A DNA stretch of 5,022 bases from Planctomycetota bacterium. Lineage in GTDB: Bacteria; Planctomycetota; SZUA-567; H5-PLA8. The notes under the pieces are model-generated. The model saw only the letters and a list, made by a program, of their open reading frames with translations, did no database searches and was not told the origin of the DNA. The stretch is taken from positions 1 to 5,022 of the forward strand of contig JANXLS010000719.1 of assembly GCA_025355035.1 (NCBI GenBank), read 5' to 3'. This document shows, piece after piece, positions 1-5,022 of the stretch (the stretch's first letter is position 1; each line of letters opens with the position of its first letter). The position numbers were made by a program, and so were the translations under genes.

Positions 1-11
1 AAGACGAGCTC

Positions 12-32
12 CGCGTATTTGGAGACTACGCG
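12..32. repeat. Inverted repeat CGCGTA-N9-TACGCG near the left edge
   Basis: Perfect 6-bp arms around a 9-nt loop. On the plus strand it is followed after 7 nt by TTTTT (39-43), so it might serve as a weak terminator for a plus-strand gene lying to the left, or be part of a dispersed repeat. Function is unknown. Confidence 0.3.
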
Positions 33-186
33 AAGCAAGTTTTTCGAAGTACCACGCCGCCCGCCGCAAGCAGATTGGCGCGAGGGTTTTGTCCGGTAGC
101 TCTAAGGATGCGCCATCCCCCGACTCGCCCTCCCCAACAGGACCTTGCCTCCCTCATCCGAATGCCCATTGCTTTTTTTCGCATTT

Positions 187-213
187 ATTCGCGTCAATTC
201 GCGTTATTCGATG
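187..213. repeat. Short direct repeat, ATTCGCGT x2 plus a partial unit
   Basis: ATTCGCGT occurs at 187-194 and 197-204, followed by ATTCGATG at 206-213, giving a 9 to 10-nt periodicity in an AT-rich context. On the minus strand this reads as repeated ACGCGAAT words. It lies about 120-150 nt downstream of the stop of the large gene. It may be a copy of a dispersed intergenic repeat, but that cannot be tested inside one window. Confidence 0.5.
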
Positions 214-285
214 TTAAAGCCGTAAAACCCTTCTCCCCTTCAATGTCTCTTTCTTTAATATAAAACGGATGAATTTTCGACTTTT

Positions 286-299
286 GACACAGGTGTGTC
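286..299. repeat. Short palindrome GACACA-GG-TGTGTC
   Basis: Perfect 6-bp inverted repeat with a 2-nt centre, extendable by TTG/CAA pairs past a one-base bulge. It starts about 36 nt after the stop codon of the large gene. It lacks a following T tract on the minus strand, so it could be a weak 3' stem-loop or a dimeric protein-binding site; the sequence does not decide. Confidence 0.35.
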
Positions 300-334
300 C
301 AATAGCTGCGAAATGACCCCAAGGAGCGTGGAAT

Positions 335-3300
335 TTACTGCGGTTCGTCGAAGCCGATCAGTCCACCGTCGTGGGTCAGGATGTAGACGCGCGAACCGTG
401 TGCAACGGGCGGACAAGCGACTTTGCGGTTGACGTTGTATTTCCAGAAGGTGTTGTTGATGTCCTTCGCGTCGACGGCGTAGAGCATCACGGGCGGAGCC
501 GTGACGAAATAAACGCGCTTGTCTAACGCCGCCGGCGTGAGCGAGATAGGGACATCATTTCGCGACTTCATGACAACGTCCGGCGCGCTGAGATCGATCA
601 CCGACAAGCCTTCTTTGTGTACCGCTCCGGAACACGCGAAATACGCGCGGCTGTGATCGACTAGCGGTGGGCTGATGATGCCGCCGGCCGCTTCCTTCTG
701 TGTCGCTTCGCGGCTGCCGTTGAGATTGAAGAATCGGATCGATCCCGTGTTCCCGGCGACAACCACGCGATCGCCGACAACCACCGGCGCAGTGTTCACC
801 ATCACCGCGTCTTTGCTCAAGTCCGTAATCCAAATACTCGACCGCGGCTTGCCGCCAATGGACGCCAAATTGAACGCGTGGAGGTTGCTGTCGTCGCCGG
901 CGACAAGCAACGTGCCGCCGTCTTTTTCGGAGCCCGTGGCTTCGATGAAACACGCCCCCGACGTGGGTTGGATGACTTTTTTGTTGAACGAGTTGATCGG
1001 CATTTCCATCGCGAGTTGGACCATTGTCCCGGACTCGGCATCGACGACAACAATGCGCGTTCCCGTCACGATGGCGAGTTTAGGCTTGCCGCCCTGTTCG
1101 AAAAATGTGGGCGGGAAGTCGAGGCCCGTTTGCGCGGGGTCGATGACGCGAACGCTTCGGTTGCTCCACGCGGATTCGAATTTTATTCCATTCCGAACGA
1201 GTCCGGCGCAGTAACCCGCTTTTGTGCAGTAAACAAACAGCGTTGGCTTCCTCGTTTGTTTGAAAATGCCGATCGGACCGAAGATGCGTTTTTCGATTCC
1301 GGCCTGCGGTTGTTCGAGTTCGTAGCGCGCGGTGATGACCGGCGTTTTGGTCCTCACATCGATTTCAACGAGGCCACCTTCTGACGTCCCGGCATAGAGC
1401 AGGTCGTCGTCGAACCGCGCATTGCCATCGAACTGCAAGTTTGGGAATTGCGCATTGATCACCGGGTCGCGTTCAAGGCTGATCTTGGCTTCGACGGTCG
1501 AAGCCTCCTGATGCAACGTGACGTCTTCGCTCTGGCTTGTGTATCCGCGCTTTGAAAATTTATAGACAACGGAGCTTCGCACAGGAAAGACAGGGTAACG
1601 CAGGATGCGCTCCTGCCACGGCGCGTTGGCTTTGATCGTCTGAATCGGATTGCCATTCAACTCGACGTTCACTTCGTCCACGTTGGTCAGCGTCACGAGC
1701 AGCGGATAGGTAAGTGACTTCGGGAAATCCTCCGGGCGTGATGGCGACATCGAATACTGTTTAATGAAGCCGTTGACAAAGCGCAATTCATCGGCGGCAT
1801 CTTTAAAGAGCTTGCCGGGATCGGACTGCAATTTGGCGATCTTCGCACGGTTGTCTTTGTACTGTTCAAGAATCGTGAGGACTTTCGCCAACTCGGCCGC
1901 GTCTTTCGCTTTTTCCTCAGGCGTTTTGTCAAGCGGGAGCAACTCCTCGTATTTGGCTTTTGCACCTTTGTAATCGAAATCTTCGACGCGCTGTCGAGCA
2001 TCCTGGCGCAATTCATCGCGGATTCTATCGGCGCGCGATAGCTTCTTGCTGACGCTGTCTTTCAGCGCCACGTCTTTGCGATTGAGTTCGTCAAACAGCG
2101 AGTTGGCACTTCCGCCGACCCGCAGGAACGGCGACCAAACTTTGCGCGGCTCGTTCAGGCTCGTGATTGCTTCGGCGATCTTCGCGTCCGCGCCTTCCAG
2201 ATCGCCCGACTTTTCGAGTTCGTCCGACTGCTTGCAGAGCGCTTCGACGACTGCTGAGGCATCGTTGAACTTCCTCTGGTTCTGCATTTCGATGTAATAG
2301 ACCCCGCCACAAGCCAGAAGCAGAATGGCGAAGAAGAGTATCGATAGCGAAAGGCGCCGCCGCCGCGCGGCGCGATCTTCTTTGGTCAGCAGAACTTCGT
2401 TGAGTTTTTTCTTCAGTGGGCGGATGTTTTTGCGGTACTGCATCGCCCGGCGGTACGATTCTGCGGCAAGCGTTCCGTTGCGCGTTTTGGCTGCGAAGTC
2501 GCCGAGTTGCTCAAGCTGGTTGGCGGCTTCTTCGTGGTTGTCTTCCATCAACAGCAACTCAACCAGCGCGTTGCGCATTTTGGCGTTGGACGGATCGTTT
2601 TGGAGCGCGCGGCCAGCGGCGTCGCGCGCTTCGCGCAGTAAATGTTGGTCGCGCAGGTTTTCGAAGAGTTCGGAATATTGGGTAGACGCGTCACGCTTTT
2701 GCAAGCGCTTGGCGTACAACGCCGCGAGCGACTCGCGAATTTTGATGTTGGTCGGAGCAATCGTCAGGATGCGCTTATAGATTTCGATCGCAGATTCTTC
2801 GTGGCCGTCCTTCAATTCAGACGACGCAAGGATGCTGTAGTGAATACACGCGTGTTCGATCTGGCCGCGGTTGGACATCTGGTCGGCGAGTTCGCGGCGA
2901 ATGCGCAGGTTTTCGCCGCCCAACGCGAGGATGCGTTCGAGGACTTTGATGCGGCGCTTGGGCAGATCGAGCCGGCCGCATTCACCTTCGGAGAAATTGA
3001 GCTCATTCAGTGTCGCTGGGCGGATGATCGACGATTGCAAAAATCCGGAGAGCGCACCGTAAACTTCGAATTTGAAGAGTTTCGAATCCGCGACGAGGTC
3101 TTCCACATCGCGAGCGCCGTCGATCAACATGGCCACGCGCCGTTCGACGGGATCCGTCTCCATTTCGCCGCGTTCGATCGCCTTTCGGACAGTGAGATCG
3201 ACGACGAAAATTTCCTTCTGCGACGGAATGACTTTGCGCAGTCGTTCCCACTCATCGACGCGGCGCGCCGCTTCCATGATGAGGTGCGTGATTTGAATTG

Positions 3301-3760
3301 AAATGCCCCAGCCGGTTTCGGCGGCTTCGGCGGCGAACAATCCTTCCGGCGGCGGGCCTTCGTTGAATTCGAACGATGCGGCTTCCCAGCCGAACAGATC
3401 GTAAATCTCTTCCTCAATCTGATGGACGAGCAGGTCTTGAACCTGCTGTTCGTTGACGTAGCCCATGCCGTTCAGAGTTGCCACGAGCGTTTCGGCCGTT
3501 TCGGTTTGGCGTAGTAGCGCGGCGTCGAATTCGCTTTTCGACAGCAGGCCGCGGGCGAGGAAGACTTCAGGCGGTAAAAGCGGCGCGCGCGAACTTCCCG
3601 AGAGGAATCGCACGTGGCCGTCCTGAAAATAGACGTATTTTTCTTCAGCGGTGGGATTGCGCTCCGGCGTAATGCGCAGCGTCCCCGTCTGATGGTTCAT
3701 CGCCAGATTCTGGAAGACGTCGGCGAGACTGAAGCTTTCAACGTTTCCCTTAAACCCCAT
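335..3760 (-). CDS. DUF4388-TPR-transmembrane-PEGA-like-PQQ beta-propeller protein
   Basis: Large predicted bitopic membrane protein of 1141 aa, numbered from the ATG at 3758-3760. Residues 1 to about 130 match the DUF4388 (PatA-type N-terminal) family: the start MGFKGNVESFSLADVFQNLA is typical, followed by a YFQDGHVRF-type strand. A helical segment with MEAARRVDEWERLRKVIPS follows (about 155-180), as is usual for these proteins. TPR-like helical repeats occupy about 280-455 (for example AIEIYKRILTIAPTN). An arginine-rich patch (RAARRRR) precedes one hydrophobic helix at about 470-490, so the N-terminal part should be cytoplasmic and the rest extracytoplasmic. A charged helical stalk (about 495-680) leads to a PEGA-like beta domain (about 683-762) and a PQQ/WD-type propeller (about 765-1141) with repeated blades such as RVVVAGNTGSIRFFNLNG and RVYILTHDGGLIGFD. 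No catalytic motif is seen. The role is inferred to be a scaffold or sensor that couples cytoplasmic Roadblock/GTPase signalling to the envelope. Domain calls are by eye; DUF4388, TPR, TM and propeller are firm, PEGA is less so. Confidence 0.9.
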   Translation of the reverse strand: MGFKGNVESFSLADVFQNLAMNHQTGTLRITPERNPTAEEKYVYFQDGHVRFLSGSSRAPLLPPEVFLARGLLSKSEFDAALLRQTETAETLVATLNGMGYVNEQQVQDLLVHQIEEEIYDLFGWEAASFEFNEGPPPEGLFAAEAAETGWGISIQITHLIMEAARRVDEWERLRKVIPSQKEIFVVDLTVRKAIERGEMETDPVERRVAMLIDGARDVEDLVADSKLFKFEVYGALSGFLQSSIIRPATLNELNFSEGECGRLDLPKRRIKVLERILALGGENLRIRRELADQMSNRGQIEHACIHYSILASSELKDGHEESAIEIYKRILTIAPTNIKIRESLAALYAKRLQKRDASTQYSELFENLRDQHLLREARDAAGRALQNDPSNAKMRNALVELLLMEDNHEEAANQLEQLGDFAAKTRNGTLAAESYRRAMQYRKNIRPLKKKLNEVLLTKEDRAARRRRLSLSILFFAILLLACGGVYYIEMQNQRKFNDASAVVEALCKQSDELEKSGDLEGADAKIAEAITSLNEPRKVWSPFLRVGGSANSLFDELNRKDVALKDSVSKKLSRADRIRDELRQDARQRVEDFDYKGAKAKYEELLPLDKTPEEKAKDAAELAKVLTILEQYKDNRAKIAKLQSDPGKLFKDAADELRFVNGFIKQYSMSPSRPEDFPKSLTYPLLVTLTNVDEVNVELNGNPIQTIKANAPWQERILRYPVFPVRSSVVYKFSKRGYTSQSEDVTLHQEASTVEAKISLERDPVINAQFPNLQFDGNARFDDDLLYAGTSEGGLVEIDVRTKTPVITARYELEQPQAGIEKRIFGPIGIFKQTRKPTLFVYCTKAGYCAGLVRNGIKFESAWSNRSVRVIDPAQTGLDFPPTFFEQGGKPKLAIVTGTRIVVVDAESGTMVQLAMEMPINSFNKKVIQPTSGACFIEATGSEKDGGTLLVAGDDSNLHAFNLASIGGKPRSSIWITDLSKDAVMVNTAPVVVGDRVVVAGNTGSIRFFNLNGSREATQKEAAGGIISPPLVDHSRAYFACSGAVHKEGLSVIDLSAPDVVMKSRNDVPISLTPAALDKRVYFVTAPPVMLYAVDAKDINNTFWKYNVNRKVACPPVAHGSRVYILTHDGGLIGFDEPQ

Positions 3761-3764
3761 GACG

Positions 3765-3769
3765 TCCTC
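3765..3769 (-). promoter_or_regulatory. Ribosome binding site deciding the ATG start at 3760
   Basis: The minus strand reads GAGGA-CGTC-ATG, a Shine-Dalgarno-like core 4 to 5 nt before the ATG at 3758-3760. This, together with the canonical DUF4388 N-terminus beginning exactly at that methionine, favours ATG 3760 over the in-frame TTG at 3788-3790, which lies inside the heptamer array and has only repeat sequence upstream. Confidence 0.65.
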
Positions 3770-3780
3770 GAAAGGCAGTT

Positions 3781-3815
3781 CAAAGTTCAAAGTTCAAAGT
3801 TCAAAGTTCAAAGTT
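3781..3815. repeat. Heptanucleotide tandem repeat, (CAAAGTT)5
   Basis: Five perfect head-to-tail copies of CAAAGTT on the plus strand (AACTTTG read on the minus strand, the strand of transcription). The array ends just upstream of the ribosome binding site of the large membrane protein gene. In the transcribed direction the 7-bp unit places a TGA in every reading frame every 21 nt, so the array closes all frames ahead of the ATG. Copy number would alter leader length, not the reading frame of the ATG-initiated protein. Confidence 0.95.
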
Positions 3816-3892
3816 GATCCTTCTCGCAATCAACCACAACACTGAAATCCAAACTCGAATCGATGAACTGAAACCCCGGTACTGAACCGCAT

Positions 3893-3926
3893 AACTTTGA
3901 GCTTCCAAATTTTGAACTTTGAACTT
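3893..3926. repeat. Second, inverted and partly degenerate heptamer array
   Basis: The plus strand reads AACTTTG, then degenerate units, then TTTGAACTTTGAACTT (3911-3926). This is the reverse complement of the (CAAAGTT) array at 3781-3815. The intact part is perfectly complementary to it over 16 nt and abuts and overlaps by two bases the TAA stop codon of the Roadblock gene (3925-3927). Together the two arrays form a long inverted repeat around an island of about 80-95 nt. Confidence 0.85.
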
Positions 3927-4440
3927 ATTTAGTGGACGGCCCGAAGAAATCGTCGAGCGCTTGATCGGCGGCGTCCGCGTAGTCCTGGCCGACTGTTGCG
4001 CTTTTGTCTTTGTTGCGTTCAAACGAGCGCAGCATGCTGTCGGTAAGCCGCTGAGTCAATTCGTCGGCGTAGAGTCGGACCATGCCCAGAGTCGTGCGGT
4101 CATCGAAGATCACGACGACGAGCGCGCGTTCAGCAACCAGCGCGATGTGGATGTTTTCGTTCTTGCCTTGATGAAAGAGGACCGAGAATTCAGTTTCACC
4201 CAACAGTTGCGCGACCTGCTTCGTCGCAGCGAACGAACCGGCGACCAGCGCCGCGATCGAGTCGGTGTTGATGGATTTTGTGAAGCCCTTCTTCGTGACG
4301 AGATGGCCTTCCTTGTCAATCAAGAGTGCGCACTTGGCCTGCGAACGATCCAGAAAATCGGCCAGGATCTTGTTGATCTCTTCGATGTCCTGTTCGTAGA
4401 ACACAAGGCGCGCTTTGCGCATTTTTTCGCTGATTTCCAT
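3925..4440 (-). CDS. Roadblock/LC7 domain protein, MglB-like
   Basis: Complete 171-aa protein with ATG at 4438-4440 and TAA at 3925-3927. The Roadblock/LC7 fold covers about residues 15-125: a first helix (INKILADFLDR), a strand-turn with ALLIDKEGHLVT, the long central helix (DSIAALVAGSFAATKQVAQLLGE), the paired strands FSVLFHQGKNENIHIALV, and the diagnostic FDDRTTLGMVRLYADEL segment typical of bacterial MglB-type members. The family forms homodimers that bind Ras-like MglA GTPases as activating proteins or scaffolds in the cytoplasm; that role here is inferred. The tail from about residue 130 is charged, predicted helical then acidic (DYADAADQALDDFF), and is not part of the core fold. The next gene downstream, 164 nt away, encodes a DUF4388 protein, a frequent functional companion. 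No GTPase gene is visible, so the partner must lie outside the window or be unlinked. Numbers, start and family are well supported; the exact pathway is not. Confidence 0.93.
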   Translation of the reverse strand: MEISEKMRKARLVFYEQDIEEINKILADFLDRSQAKCALLIDKEGHLVTKKGFTKSINTDSIAALVAGSFAATKQVAQLLGETEFSVLFHQGKNENIHIALVAERALVVVIFDDRTTLGMVRLYADELTQRLTDSMLRSFERNKDKSATVGQDYADAADQALDDFFGPSTK

Positions 4441-4445
4441 CGTCT

Positions 4446-4449
4446 CTCC
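4446..4449 (-). promoter_or_regulatory. Ribosome binding site of the Roadblock gene
   Basis: The minus strand reads GGGGAGAGACG-ATG. The GGAG core sits 5 nt before the ATG at 4438-4440, and purine-rich sequence surrounds it. It supports this start for the Roadblock protein, whose N-terminal helix begins shortly afterwards. Confidence 0.7.
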
Positions 4450-4468
4450 CCGCTCGCCGCCCTGTCAT

Positions 4469-4494
4469 CAAAAACAACACAGGCGCGTCGCCTG
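4469..4494 (-). terminator. Possible intrinsic terminator after the proline-rich gene
   Basis: On the minus strand a GC-rich hairpin CAGGCG-ACG-CGCCTG (4494-4480) is followed by TGTTGTTTTTG, a T-rich tract. It lies about 120 nt after the stop of the proline-rich gene and about 40 nt before the Roadblock start. It may end the upstream transcript, or act as an attenuator in the Roadblock leader if transcription reads through. The stem is only 6 bp with a 3-nt loop and the T tract is interrupted, so support is moderate to weak. Confidence 0.35.
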
Positions 4495-4614
4495 CTCGAG
4501 CTCCATTTTGATCCCGTCGCCTTCCGGGTTCCACCGGTTATCGAGTCAGCACACTCAAACAACCCGTTCGGGTAATCGTCCTGAATCGTACATCCATAGG
4601 ACTCGCGTCTGTCC

Positions 4615-5022
4615 TTAGTGATAGAGGAAATACGCCACCGCTGAAATCAACAAGGTCGCGGCCGCACCCCCTTTAAATATCCGGCCAACACATCCTCTTT
4701 TGGCCGGTTGTTTCTTATCACCTTCGGGGTCACCAGCAAACGTTTCGGATGGCGATTCCCCTCCGGCGTGGGGCGCATCGTCGGATTGACGGCGAATTTC
4801 CGCGAGCCGATTACGGAACGGATTCGGCGCGGGCTTCGGTGCCCCCATGTCGCCGCCGTGCGACGGCGCGTCGAACGAACGATGCGGAGTCACGTTCGCC
4901 GTTGGCGTTTTGGTTGCCGCCGGCGTTGCTTTCAGGTTCACTGGCGTGGTGTTTGTTTTCGGCGGAACTGCAGACTTCGGGCCGGGGGGTGGAATCGAAA
5001 TTTTGGGCCCTGGAGGCGGAAC
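4615..5022 (-). CDS. C-terminal part of a proline-rich protein with C-terminal membrane anchor (5' end outside window)
   Basis: The reading frame is open from the right window edge to the TAA at 4615-4617, giving the last 135 residues. The visible part starts with nine-residue repeats (VPPPGPKIS, IPPPGPKSA, then a shorter VPPKTNTTP), continues as a low-complexity Pro/Ala/Thr/Ser linker with a charged patch (NPFRNRLAEIRRQ), and ends in a basic cysteine-containing stretch (KKQPAKRGCVGRIFKGG) followed by a hydrophobic segment of about 16 residues (AAATLLISAVAYFL) and two final residues. This is the layout of a C-terminally anchored protein whose bulk should face the cytoplasm by the positive-inside rule. 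The frame has a GTG at 4939-4941, but the repeats continue upstream of it, so the true start is beyond the window. I do not recognise the family; any catalytic or binding domain would lie in the missing N-terminal part. Same strand as, and 174 nt upstream of, the Roadblock gene. Confidence 0.75.
   Translation of the reverse strand, partial: VPPPGPKISIPPPGPKSAVPPKTNTTPVNLKATPAATKTPTANVTPHRSFDAPSHGGDMGAPKPAPNPFRNRLAEIRRQSDDAPHAGGESPSETFAGDPEGDKKQPAKRGCVGRIFKGGAAATLLISAVAYFLYH

Larger units (their letters stand above)
1..334. other. Left spacer without a convincing gene
   Basis: This is the sequence downstream of the large membrane protein gene. I see no open frame with a family signature or good ribosome binding site. 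An open frame enters from the left edge on the plus strand and stops at 97-99, and a 47-codon minus-strand frame (169-26) starts at an ATG without a Shine-Dalgarno sequence; both are too short and featureless to call. The stretch holds an inverted repeat at 12-32, a short direct repeat at 187-213 and a palindrome at 286-299, listed separately. No clear intrinsic terminator for the large gene was found: neither hairpin is followed by a T tract on the minus strand. Confidence 0.6.

Noticed and set aside
75..263. Plus-strand 62-aa open frame in the left spacer
   Set aside because: Low-complexity proline and arginine-rich translation, no ribosome binding site, no family signature; it runs through the ATTCGCGT repeat.
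284..312. Sigma70-type promoter with TTGACA at 284-289 on the plus strand
   Set aside because: No plausible -10 element 16-18 nt later (the sequence there is TGCGAA-like) and the only gene to its right is on the opposite strand.
675..1384. Two overlapping plus-strand open frames (675-1214 and 878-1384)
   Set aside because: Both are antisense shadows of the propeller region, which shows clear repeated blade motifs on the minus strand.
2642..3301. Plus-strand open frame of 219 aa
   Set aside because: It is fully antisense to the TPR and DUF4388 region of the large gene, has no recognisable domain, and its openness follows from the codon bias of the real gene.
3781..3815. CRISPR-like array
   Set aside because: Units are 7 bp, directly adjacent and without spacers; no cas gene is present. 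It is a simple tandem repeat.
3875..3893. Terminator after the Roadblock gene (CGGT-TCAGT-ACCG on the minus strand)
   Set aside because: Only a 4-bp stem with a G-rich, short T tail; too weak to call.
4562..4573. Inverted repeat ACCCG-TT-CGGGT in the spacer upstream of the Roadblock gene
   Set aside because: Five-bp arms with a two-base centre cannot form a normal RNA hairpin loop, and there is no T tract; likely chance.
3919..4575. Plus-strand open frame of 218 aa
   Set aside because: Antisense to the whole Roadblock gene, whose family match is strong; no domain or ribosome binding site supports the plus-strand frame.
4615..4941. Treating GTG at 4939-4941 as the start of a complete 108-aa protein
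   Set aside because: The same frame stays open upstream to the window edge and carries in-frame proline repeats, so the GTG is internal.

Overview
The window comes from a bacterial chromosome of moderate GC content, roughly 54% judged by eye. All convincing genes lie on the minus strand, so transcription runs from the right edge to the left. The gene set suggests a Gram-negative, two-membrane bacterium: a DUF4388/TPR signalling protein with an extracytoplasmic beta-propeller, a Roadblock/LC7 protein, and a proline-rich membrane-anchored protein. DUF4388 and Roadblock proteins are common in deltaproteobacterial-type lineages, the PVC superphylum and related candidate phyla. The spacer repeats also have a PVC-like feel, but the sequence alone does not fix the phylum.

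Layout, right to left in the direction of transcription. (1) 5022-4615: the C-terminal end of a proline-rich protein with short PPPGPK-type repeats, ending in a single C-terminal membrane segment; its N-terminus is outside the window. (2) 4614-4441: a spacer with a possible intrinsic terminator at 4469-4494, then a good ribosome binding site. (3) 4440-3925: a complete Roadblock/LC7 (MglB-like) protein of 171 aa. (4) 3924-3761: a spacer with a five-copy 7-bp tandem repeat (CAAAGTT) and a shorter, partly degenerate array of the same heptamer in inverted orientation, which touches the Roadblock stop codon. (5) 3760-335: a 1141-aa membrane protein with a cytoplasmic DUF4388 domain and TPRs, one transmembrane helix, then a helical stalk, a PEGA-like beta domain and a PQQ-type beta-propeller on the far side of the membrane. 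(6) 334-1: a spacer with no convincing gene but with short repeats and inverted repeats.

Functional inference: Roadblock proteins regulate or scaffold small Ras-like (MglA-type) GTPases, and DUF4388 proteins are frequent partners of such systems. The Roadblock gene and the large protein probably belong to one signalling or polarity module that links a cytoplasmic GTPase switch to an envelope-facing sensor. No GTPase gene is visible in the window. The most unusual items are the domain architecture of the large protein and the inverted heptamer arrays between the two complete genes.
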